Shown here piece by piece: positions 23,644-30,321 of a stretch of DNA of 30,321 bases (position 1 is the first letter of the stretch; every line of letters starts with the position of its first letter). The notes under the pieces were generated by a model. The model did no database searches and was not told the origin of the DNA. It was given only the letters and a program-made list of their open reading frames with translations. The position numbers and the translations under genes were made by a program. Source of the stretch: Candidatus Brocadiales bacterium (GTDB lineage: Bacteria > Planctomycetota > Brocadiia > Brocadiales > Bathyanammoxibiaceae); assembly GCA_030586765.1 (NCBI GenBank), contig JAUQZZ010000005.1, forward strand, positions 1 through 30,321, in the 5' to 3' direction.

Positions 23644-25440
23644 ATGAACATTGAGCATATCAGGAACTTCTGCATAATTGCCCACATTGACCACGGCAAG
23701 TCCACCCTGGCTGATAGGCTCCTGGAGCGCACCCAGGCCATTAGCCCCAGGGAATTCCGTCAACAGGTCCTGGACGATATGGACCTGGAGCGCGAGAGGG
23801 GGATTACCATAAAGGCCAGTGCTGTGACCCTTACTTATAGGAAAGAGGGGAAGGACTACATGCTTAATCTCATTGATACGCCTGGCCATGTGGACTTTAG
23901 CTACGAGGTCTGCCGCAGCCTTACCGCCTGCGAAGGCGCCCTTCTTCTAGTAGATGCTGCCCAGGGGGTAGAGGCCCAGACCGTGGCCAACGCCTATCTG
24001 GCTATGGGGCAAAACCTGACGATAATCCCTGTTATAAACAAGATAGACCTTCAACAGGCCAGGCCCCAAGAGGTCATCCAGGAAATGGAACACACCCTGG
24101 GCATGTTGCCTGAAAATGTACTCTTGGTCAGCGCAAAGACAGGCCTGGGCATAGAGGGGCTATTCCAGGCCATTGTGGATAATATCCCTCACCCCAAAGG
24201 CGATCCCCAGGCGCCTCTACGGGCACTTATCTTTGATTCCATTTATGACGAATACCGTGGAGTTATAGTCTATCTTCGGGTCTTCGATGGCTCCCTAAGG
24301 CCAGGCGACAAGATTTACATGATGAAAAAGAAGGCCTCCTTTGAGGTCACAGAGGTAGGCATGTTCAGGCCCAGGATGTCCCCTACCTCAATCCTAAACA
24401 CGGGAGAGGTGGGCTACCTTGTGGCAAGTATAAAGTCTATCCATGACGTAGAGATAGGAGACACGGTCACCTTACTTCAGGAGAAGGCTGTAGTCCCCCT
24501 ACCAAGCTACAAGAGGCCCCTTCCTATGGTGTACTGTGGACTCTACCCTGCTAATGACACCGACTTAGAACCCCTTAGGGCAGCCTTAGAGAAGCTAAGC
24601 CTTAACGATTCCTCCTTCACCTTTGAGCCAGAGAGGTCACCGGCCCTGGGCTTCGGCTTCCGTTGCGGCTTCCTGGGGCTCTTGCACATGGAAATAGTCC
24701 AGGAACGGCTCGAGAGGGAGAGCAATGTAAGTCTTATACAGACAGCCCCCAGTGTTACCTACGAGGTCACTACAAGGGGAGGTAGTGTTCTGAGCATAGA
24801 CAACCCTGATAAGGTGCCGCCTTCTGGAGAGATAGAGGAGTTCCGTGAGCCTATGGTGGGTGTGAAGATGGTGATACCTGTGGAGTATATTGGTGCGGTG
24901 ATGCAGTTGGCCGAGGAACGAAGGGGTAAGTATAAGGCTACGGAGTACCTTAGTGAAAAGAGGGTAATCCTCGGCTACGAGCTGCCGCTGGCAGAGATGA
25001 TCTTCGATTTCCACGATAAGCTAAAGTCTGTCACCAGGGGCTACGGAACCCTGGATTACAGCTTCCAGGGGTATCAACCTGCTGAACTGGTGAAGCTAGA
25101 TATCCTTGTGGGGGGTAAGAGGGTAGATGCCCTTTCCAGTATTGTTCATAAGGACCATGCCAATAGCAAGGCTAGAAGGCTGGCAAAAAAGCTCCGGGAG
25201 GAGATACCACGCCACCTCTTTGAGGTGGTTATACAGGCCGCCATCGGCAGCAGGGTGATTGCCAGGGAAACCATTCGACCCCTGAGAAAGAATGTTACGG
25301 CCAAGTGTTACGGAGGCGATATCACCAGGAAGAGGAAATTATTGGAGAAACAGAAGGAGGGGAAGAAGAGACTCAAGAGTGTGGGCAGGGTAGAGATACC
25401 CCAGGAAGCCTTCCTCTCAGTACTTGCCACTTATGAATAA
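23644..25440 (+). CDS. lepA: Translation elongation factor 4 (LepA)
   Basis: A 598-residue translational GTPase that back-translocates or remodels stalled ribosomes. G1 is AHIDHGKST (13-21), G3 is DTPGHVDFSYEV and G4 is NKIDL; EF-G-like domains follow and then the LepA-specific C-terminal domain (KCYGGDITRKRKLLEKQKEGKKR). The N-terminus MNIEHIRNFCIIAHIDHGKS is exactly the family start, so the ATG is secure although no Shine-Dalgarno sequence precedes it. It heads the lepA-lepB-lptB-DUF2905 operon. Confidence 0.98.
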   Translation: MNIEHIRNFCIIAHIDHGKSTLADRLLERTQAISPREFRQQVLDDMDLERERGITIKASAVTLTYRKEGKDYMLNLIDTPGHVDFSYEVCRSLTACEGALLLVDAAQGVEAQTVANAYLAMGQNLTIIPVINKIDLQQARPQEVIQEMEHTLGMLPENVLLVSAKTGLGIEGLFQAIVDNIPHPKGDPQAPLRALIFDSIYDEYRGVIVYLRVFDGSLRPGDKIYMMKKKASFEVTEVGMFRPRMSPTSILNTGEVGYLVASIKSIHDVEIGDTVTLLQEKAVVPLPSYKRPLPMVYCGLYPANDTDLEPLRAALEKLSLNDSSFTFEPERSPALGFGFRCGFLGLLHMEIVQERLERESNVSLIQTAPSVTYEVTTRGGSVLSIDNPDKVPPSGEIEEFREPMVGVKMVIPVEYIGAVMQLAEERRGKYKATEYLSEKRVILGYELPLAEMIFDFHDKLKSVTRGYGTLDYSFQGYQPAELVKLDILVGGKRVDALSSIVHKDHANSKARRLAKKLREEIPRHLFEVVIQAAIGSRVIARETIRPLRKNVTAKCYGGDITRKRKLLEKQKEGKKRLKSVGRVEIPQEAFLSVLATYE

Positions 25441-26842
25441 GGATAGACCAAGTCTTATGGTTAGGGCCTTGAGTTGGTTTAGAACCCCAGAGGCAGAGGC
25501 CAAAAAAAAGGGGCATCTTCAGACCCTGAGAGAAAACCTCCAGTGGATTATCATCTCCATTATCCTTGCCCTGGGGATAAGGTATTTTATTGTAGAGGCC
25601 TTCAAAATCCCTACTGGCTCCATGGCCCCAACCCTCCTTGGGGTGCATAAGCATGTGGATTGTCCTAATTGCGGGTGGAGTTTTGCCAGGGACCACCACG
25701 GTCTGAGTGCTACCTGCCCTAACTGCCTCTTCGCAATAGATATCAACCACAATAGCTCCCATGGAGGTAATCGCATATTTGTTAATAAATTTCTTTACGA
25801 CTTTAGTAGCCCCAGCAGGTGGGATGTGGTGGTGTTTAAGTACCCCTTGGCAGAGATTACTTGCAAAGATTGTGGCCACGTGAGGACAGATGAGAGATGG
25901 TTTGAAGGGATGAAATGCAGAAAATGCGGGTCTGGAAGACTAAAAGTAAGATACAAGAACTATATAAAACGTCTGGTGGGACTGCCTGGGGAAGAGCTTC
26001 AGGTCTTAAACGGTGACATCTATATTGATGGCCGGGTAGCAAAGAAACCCTTTACTGTCCAGGAGAAACTATGGGTGTCTGCCTATAGTAGCAAATATCC
26101 TCCCCAAAAAGAGCTTACTCCATCCTGGGATGTCGAAGAAGGACCTTGGAAGGTAGATAAAAAGGGTCTCCTTTTAGACCTTTCCCAGACAGGGAAAGGG
26201 GCCTCCTTCGCTACCTTTACAAGAAAGATAGTGGACAGCTACGCCTATAACGATATAAAGGGTGGGAACGAAGTGGGTGACACGAAGTTGAGACTCTCTC
26301 TAGAAGTTAAGGGGGGTTCTGGGGCTGTGTTTCTCACCCTCCTGAAGGATGAGGAGGTATTTGAGGCATGCCTCCCTGTGAAGGGTTCCGGGCAAAAGAG
26401 CTACTTGAAACGTTCTGGCACGATGTTGGAGGAGGGGGAGGCCCTCTTAGTGCTAGGTAAAAGGCATCTTATAGAATTTTCCCAGGCCGATGGTACTCTA
26501 AGGCTTTTCCTTGACGGCAAGCGGGTCTTCTTTTATGATTATGACATCAGTCTATCCTCCAAGGAATACCCCTTTAGAAGTGGGATAAGGTTGGGTGGCA
26601 GGGATATAACCTGCAGATTCGAGGATATAGAAATCTTCAGGGATATATACTACAGCTCTGACTCTGGTCCCTGGGGAGTGGAAGGGCCGGTGAAGATGGG
26701 TAAAGGAGAATATTTCGTCTTAGGAGATAATAGCATAAACAGTAAGGACAGCAGGGTCTGGAAATTTGTCCCTGAGGAGAACCTTGTGGGTAAGGCCTTT
26801 TTCGTCTTCTGGCCTATAGACGGGATTAAGGTTATAAGATGA
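25433..26842 (+). CDS. lepB: Signal peptidase I with zinc-ribbon and beta-rich insertions
   Basis: About 469 residues, nearly twice the usual S26 peptidase. The N-terminal TM is at about 37-54, the catalytic Ser63 is in IPTGSMAPTLL and the catalytic Lys179 in YIKRLVGLPGEE. Two C4 zinc-ribbon insertions precede the Lys: Cys77/80/95/98 and Cys144/147/162/165. A further insertion of about 190 residues (228-420) looks beta-rich and resembles LamG/concanavalin folds (LRLFLDGKRVFFYD). The final box GEYFVLGDNSINSKDSR is intact. It removes signal peptides at the inner membrane. I prefer ATG 25433, overlapping lepA by 8 bases; ATG 25457 after AAGGA is possible. Large LepB proteins occur in Planctomycetota, hence the tentative lineage. 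Confidence 0.92.
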   Translation: MNKDRPSLMVRALSWFRTPEAEAKKKGHLQTLRENLQWIIISIILALGIRYFIVEAFKIPTGSMAPTLLGVHKHVDCPNCGWSFARDHHGLSATCPNCLFAIDINHNSSHGGNRIFVNKFLYDFSSPSRWDVVVFKYPLAEITCKDCGHVRTDERWFEGMKCRKCGSGRLKVRYKNYIKRLVGLPGEELQVLNGDIYIDGRVAKKPFTVQEKLWVSAYSSKYPPQKELTPSWDVEEGPWKVDKKGLLLDLSQTGKGASFATFTRKIVDSYAYNDIKGGNEVGDTKLRLSLEVKGGSGAVFLTLLKDEEVFEACLPVKGSGQKSYLKRSGTMLEEGEALLVLGKRHLIEFSQADGTLRLFLDGKRVFFYDYDISLSSKEYPFRSGIRLGGRDITCRFEDIEIFRDIYYSSDSGPWGVEGPVKMGKGEYFVLGDNSINSKDSRVWKFVPEENLVGKAFFVFWPIDGIKVIR

Positions 26843-27648
26843 AACTTTTAGATGTGGTAGGGCTCACCAAGATTTATGGCAAGAGGGTAGTGGTAAACTC
26901 CCTGAACCTGGATGTCTTCAGTGGGGAGGTGGTGGGTCTCTTGGGCCATAACGGCGCTGGCAAAACTACCGCCTTCAATATGATAACGGGCATAACAAGA
27001 CCAGATGGAGGAAAGATATTATTTAAGGGACAAGATATCAGCAAGTTGCCTATATATAAGCGCGCCAGGATGGGAATGGGCTATCTTTCCCAGGAGCCCT
27101 CTGTCTTTCAAAGGCTTACCGTTGAGGAGAACATCCTGGCCATTCTAGAGATTAGAAACCATAACCGCAACGAACGGCGTAAGAAGGTAGCACTACTTTT
27201 GGCAGACTTTGGTCTGAGCCACCTGGCTAAGAAGAAGAGTTTTACCCTTTCTGGGGGTGAAAAGAGGCGGTTAGAGATGGCCCGTGCCTTGGCTACATCG
27301 CCCTCCCTGATAATGCTAGACGAACCTTTCTCGGGCATTGACCCCATCGCCGTGGCAGAACTCCAGTCAATGGTCCTGGGCCTTAAGAAAAGGGGTATCG
27401 GTGTACTCCTTACGGACCATAACGTCCGCGAGGCCTTGTCTATCACTGACCGCTCTTACATCCTGAATCAAGGGGTAGTTATCACTAAGGGCACTACCAC
27501 TGAGATTGTTGCCGACCCTCTGGCTATAAAATGCTATCTTGGGGAAGGCTTCGCTGTAGAGAAAAAGTCTCCTGAGGCATTCCTGCCAGAAGGGAAGCCC
27601 AGGCAACAAGAACTGCCCACGAAAACCTTTAAGATTATCAAGCCGTGA
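26839..27648 (+). CDS. lptB: LPS export ABC ATPase LptB
   Basis: A 269-residue ABC ATPase that drives lipopolysaccharide transport from the inner membrane through LptF/G and the LptC-A-D bridge. Walker A is GHNGAGKT (36-43, with His where Pro is usual), the Q-loop is YLSQEPSVFQRLT, the signature LSGGEKRRLEMARAL, Walker B LIMLDEPFSGIDP and the switch LLTDHNVREAL, all very close to LptB. About 28 extra residues extend the C-terminus. The start overlaps lepB (ATGA). It is the best evidence that the host has an LPS-type outer membrane. Other lpt genes are not in the window; a branched-chain amino-acid transporter ATPase is less likely given LTDHNVRE. Confidence 0.93.
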   Translation: MKLLDVVGLTKIYGKRVVVNSLNLDVFSGEVVGLLGHNGAGKTTAFNMITGITRPDGGKILFKGQDISKLPIYKRARMGMGYLSQEPSVFQRLTVEENILAILEIRNHNRNERRKKVALLLADFGLSHLAKKKSFTLSGGEKRRLEMARALATSPSLIMLDEPFSGIDPIAVAELQSMVLGLKKRGIGVLLTDHNVREALSITDRSYILNQGVVITKGTTTEIVADPLAIKCYLGEGFAVEKKSPEAFLPEGKPRQQELPTKTFKIIKP

Positions 27649-27878
27649 CAGAATTTAATGCCTTTGCAAGGCTCCTCATCTTCATAGGCCTATTTTTTAC
27701 CCTCCTGGGCCTGGCCTTTTTAGTGGGGGGTAAGATTCCTTTTCTTGGGAAGCTGCCTGGGGACCTTCTTCTGGAGAAGAAGAACTTTACTTTCTATTTT
27801 CCCTTCGCCACCTGTGCCCTCCTGAGTGTTATACTATCCTTTCTCCTCTGGTTTTTTCAGAGCTTTCTTAAGAGATGA
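27645..27878 (+). CDS. DUF2905-family small membrane protein
   Basis: A 77-residue protein with two TM helices (about 9-29 and 51-73) around the family core KIPFLGKLPGDLLLEKKNFTFYFP. Function unknown. It starts with GTG overlapping the lptB stop (GTGA), so it is the coupled last gene of the lepA operon. Confidence 0.85.
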   Translation: MTEFNAFARLLIFIGLFFTLLGLAFLVGGKIPFLGKLPGDLLLEKKNFTFYFPFATCALLSVILSFLLWFFQSFLKR

Positions 27879-27896
27879 GAGGTTTTCTTTAACCTC
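27879..27896. terminator. Weak hairpin between convergent genes
   Basis: GAGGTT (27879-27884) pairs with AACCTC (27891-27896) around a 6-base loop, at the meeting point of the DUF2905 and prenyltransferase genes. It could serve both strands, but no T run follows on either, so termination is uncertain. Confidence 0.3.
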
Positions 27897-28818
27897 CGGG
27901 TCTCGCAGAGAAGAGGAAGATATCTGCCAGAGTAGCGGTCATTAAGGCAAGGCTAATAAATCCATTCACTGTAAAGAAGGCTGTGCCTACCCTTGAGAGG
28001 TCCTCGGGCCTCACCAGTCGGTGCTCGTAAAAAAGAAGGCAGGCCGTAGTACACACCCCCAGCAGGTATATAATTCCCAGGTCCGCATACCTCATTAGTA
28101 GCAGTAATACTACCACCATAAGGAGATGAAGAAGAGAGGAGATTTGTAGCGCCCTCTTTACGCCCAGGTTCTTGGGTATAGAATGTAGTCCCATATGCCT
28201 GTCGTGTTCCACATCCTGGCAGGCATAAATGACATCAAAGCCAGCAGTCCATAGGAGCACGGCTAGAGCCAGGAGGCATGGGGCAACATCAAAACTTCCT
28301 CTTATTGCCACCCAGGCTCCCAGGGGTGCAAGGGCCAAGGCAAGCCCAAGGAAGAAGTGGGAGAGGAAGCTAACCCTCTTTGTATAGGAATACCCCAGGA
28401 TTACTGCCAGGGCCACTGGAGACAGTATCAGTGTGTGTCTGTTTAGTAAGGCTGTAAAGGCCACAAATAGCAGGGCAGTGACAAAGGTGAAGAGCTGGAG
28501 GGTTTTGCGTCCCACCTGTCTTTGCAAGATAATCCACTGCACTGTCCTTGGGTTTGTGGCATCGTAATGGGTATCTGCCAGGCGGTTAAAACCCATGGCG
28601 CAGTTCCTGGCCATCACCAGAGCCCCCACAATAAGGAGGACCTCCTTAAGGGTGGGCACACCCTGGGCCGCAAGGAAGGCGCTCATTACCGCAAAGGGGA
28701 GGGAAAAGACTGTGTGGGGGAATTTGACAAGCTCAAGAAGACCCAGTACCCTCTCATAAAACCCTGAGCCCCCCTCAACACCTCCTGAATACAGCCCTCT
28801 ACCATTTCCTAGTCGCAT
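27889..28818 (-). CDS. UbiA-family polyprenyltransferase (4-hydroxybenzoate / MqnP type)
   Basis: A 309-residue inner-membrane protein with about eight TM helices that attaches a polyprenyl chain to an aromatic ring. The first Asp-rich motif is NRLADTHYDATNPRT (78-92) and the second YACQDVEHDRHMGLHS (198-213). The form with ACQD and GLHSIP is common in UbiA-like enzymes of futalosine-type menaquinone synthesis (MqnP) as well as in UbiA itself; the quinone cannot be decided without other pathway genes. The first 20 residues are Gly-rich and poorly conserved, so the true start may be a little downstream, but no in-frame ATG exists there. It follows the PEPCK gene by 24 bases. Confidence 0.85.
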   Translation of the reverse strand: MRLGNGRGLYSGGVEGGSGFYERVLGLLELVKFPHTVFSLPFAVMSAFLAAQGVPTLKEVLLIVGALVMARNCAMGFNRLADTHYDATNPRTVQWIILQRQVGRKTLQLFTFVTALLFVAFTALLNRHTLILSPVALAVILGYSYTKRVSFLSHFFLGLALALAPLGAWVAIRGSFDVAPCLLALAVLLWTAGFDVIYACQDVEHDRHMGLHSIPKNLGVKRALQISSLLHLLMVVVLLLLMRYADLGIIYLLGVCTTACLLFYEHRLVRPEDLSRVGTAFFTVNGFISLALMTATLADIFLFSARPGG

Positions 28819-28842
28819 ATTCTCAAAAAGCTTCTTCCTGTT

Positions 28843-30321
28843 TTAAATCCCCCGGTGTGTTGAGCGTAATATTCCATTTTCATAAAATTTGAGTTTTGTC
28901 TTCGCATTATTAAACTCCTGGCGGATTTCCTGCGGCAGGTGTTTTCCAAATTGACTTAAAAACTTCTCTATATCTTCTAGTTCTTGTTGCCAATCCTGAG
29001 GGTTAATCTCAAATAATTTCTCAAATTTCTCGTTGGGAATATTTAATCCTTCAAGGTCTAAATCCCTTAAATGTGGAACATACCCAAGAGGTGTCTCCTT
29101 AGCGCCTACACGGTTATTTACTCTTTCCACTATCCATTTTAATACCCGAATATTTTCACCAAATCCCGGCCAGATAAACTCCCCTTTCTCATCTACCCTA
29201 AACCAGTTAACTGAAAATATCTTTGGAGGAGGAGTTAACTTTTTTCCGACATTAATCCAGTGCCCAAAATAATCGCCCATATTGTAACCACAAAAAGGAA
29301 GCATTGCCATAGGGTCCCTTCTCACCACACCCACCTGATGGGCAGCGGCAGCGGTAGTCTCCGAACCTGTTCTGGCACCTAAAAATACACCGTGCTGCCA
29401 ATTAAAACTCTCAACCACCAAAGGTATAAGTTGCGTTCTTCTTCCACCCAGGATTATCGCTGAGATGGGTACACCCTTAGGATTATCAAATTCTTTTGAG
29501 AGCGTGGGACAGTTATACATAGATACAGTAAACCTGGAATTGGGGTGTGCGGCTTTTGTGCCTCGGGAACTATCCCAGGCTTTGCCCTGCCAATCCACTA
29601 GATTTTTAGGTATAGGGCCATCCATTCCTTCCCACCAGGGCTCATTGGTCTCTACATCTAGGGCCGTATTTGTAAAAAGAGTGGGATAGAATTTAGCGGC
29701 CTTTAATGTCCTCATCATATTGGGATTGGTCTTCATGGAAGTTCCCGGTGCCACTCCAAAAAGACCTGTTTCCGGATTGATAGCATAAAGCCTGCCATCA
29801 GGACCGATATTTAACCAGGAAATATCATCTCCTAAGGTCCATACCTTGTAGCCAGGAAGTGAAGACTCAAGCATTGCCAGATTAGTCTTTCCACAGGCGG
29901 AAGGCATTGCAACGGTAACATAGGTAATATTGCCTTGTGGGTCCTCAATGCCGATAATTACCATATGTTCAGCAAGCCAACCTTCTCTCCAGCCCAGCCA
30001 GGAAGCTATTCTAAGGGCAAAACATTTCTTCCCTAATAGGGCATTCCCTCCGTAACCAGAACCAATGCTCCAAACTAAATTTTCATCAGGAAAATGCATA
30101 ATAAATCTCTTATGAGGATCAAGATCGCCCACAGAATGAAGCCCTTTTACAAAATCCTGGCGACTTCCAATCTTCTCTACCACAAATTTTCCTACCCGAG
30201 CCATTATCCTCATATTTACCGCCACATAACTAGTATCAGTAAGTTGGATACAGGCCTTTGCATACGGTGAGTCAGGATGTCCCATCATGTAAGGTAAAAC
30301 ATACATCGTCCTTCCCTGCAT
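28843..30321 (-). CDS. pckG: GTP-dependent phosphoenolpyruvate carboxykinase, C-terminal part
   Basis: 492 residues are visible and the frame continues past the right edge. The apparent N-terminus MQGRTMYVLPYMMG is internal in this family (full length about 600), so roughly 100 residues are missing. Motifs include YGGNALLGKKCFALRIAS, the kinase-1 P-loop VAMPSACGKTNLAM, kinase-2 LGDDISWLN and the guanine-site region NWFRVDEKGEFIWPGFGENIRVL typical of GTP enzymes. It interconverts oxaloacetate and PEP with GTP, in gluconeogenesis or anaplerosis. The gene looks clearly more AT-rich than its neighbours (about 35 percent GC in 29001-29060). Confidence 0.95.
   Translation of the reverse strand: MQGRTMYVLPYMMGHPDSPYAKACIQLTDTSYVAVNMRIMARVGKFVVEKIGSRQDFVKGLHSVGDLDPHKRFIMHFPDENLVWSIGSGYGGNALLGKKCFALRIASWLGWREGWLAEHMVIIGIEDPQGNITYVTVAMPSACGKTNLAMLESSLPGYKVWTLGDDISWLNIGPDGRLYAINPETGLFGVAPGTSMKTNPNMMRTLKAAKFYPTLFTNTALDVETNEPWWEGMDGPIPKNLVDWQGKAWDSSRGTKAAHPNSRFTVSMYNCPTLSKEFDNPKGVPISAIILGGRRTQLIPLVVESFNWQHGVFLGARTGSETTAAAAHQVGVVRRDPMAMLPFCGYNMGDYFGHWINVGKKLTPPPKIFSVNWFRVDEKGEFIWPGFGENIRVLKWIVERVNNRVGAKETPLGYVPHLRDLDLEGLNIPNEKFEKLFEINPQDWQQELEDIEKFLSQFGKHLPQEIRQEFNNAKTKLKFYENGILRSTHRGI

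Noticed and set aside
1..30321. CRISPR arrays, tRNA genes, rRNA genes or prophage
   Set aside because: No regularly spaced repeats, tRNA-like cloverleafs, rRNA segments or phage genes were recognised on either strand.

Overview
The window is a dense bacterial chromosome segment from a Gram-negative (diderm) lineage. It carries an LptB ATPase, several exported thioredoxin-fold proteins and housekeeping genes with sigma-70-type promoters, several with a 16-bp spacer. UGA is a normal stop for many genes here, yet two genes carry an in-frame UGA exactly where a redox cysteine should be, so the organism very probably decodes UGA as selenocysteine. The phylum cannot be fixed by eye. The enlarged signal peptidase I with zinc ribbons and an extra beta-rich insertion, the MoxR/DUF58/Bat cluster and the GTP-type PEPCK would fit a deep-branching group such as Planctomycetota or a neighbouring lineage; this is inference only.

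Layout. Positions 1-220 hold the N-terminus of a REP-associated tyrosine transposase (RAYT), running off the left edge, and an inverted REP doublet just upstream of it. Next come a divergently transcribed HD-domain protein and a rhomboid protease-dapB pair (330-2671), then dnaK and clpB (2813-7416) separated by a terminator that can refold into an alternative hairpin. Positions 7527-9033 hold three tandem exported TlpA/thioredoxin-like genes. The first two have UGA in place of the first CxxC cysteine, each followed by a matching SECIS-like hairpin; the third has a normal CxxC.

On the minus strand, 9221-17065 is a Bat-type cluster: moxR, DUF58, a BatD-like protein, a vWA protein, a TPR protein and a second vWA protein. 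It is followed, behind its own promoter, by an unknown secreted protein translationally coupled to a 2-hydroxyacyl-CoA dehydratase-family iron-sulfur protein. A small orphan gene (17323) and a pilT-type ATPase (17746-18810) follow.

Positions 18896-23407, minus strand, form an information-processing operon: dnaG, rpoD, a coiled-coil zinc-ribbon protein and the RNase P RNA gene. The zinc-ribbon reading frame runs into the RNase P RNA. Divergent from it is lepA (apparently leaderless) -lepB-lptB-DUF2905 (23644-27878). The right end holds, on the minus strand, a partial GTP-dependent PEP carboxykinase followed by a UbiA-family prenyltransferase.

The most unusual content is the selenoprotein pair beside its cysteine paralogue, followed by the RAYT/REP locus and the overlap of a coding sequence with the RNase P RNA.
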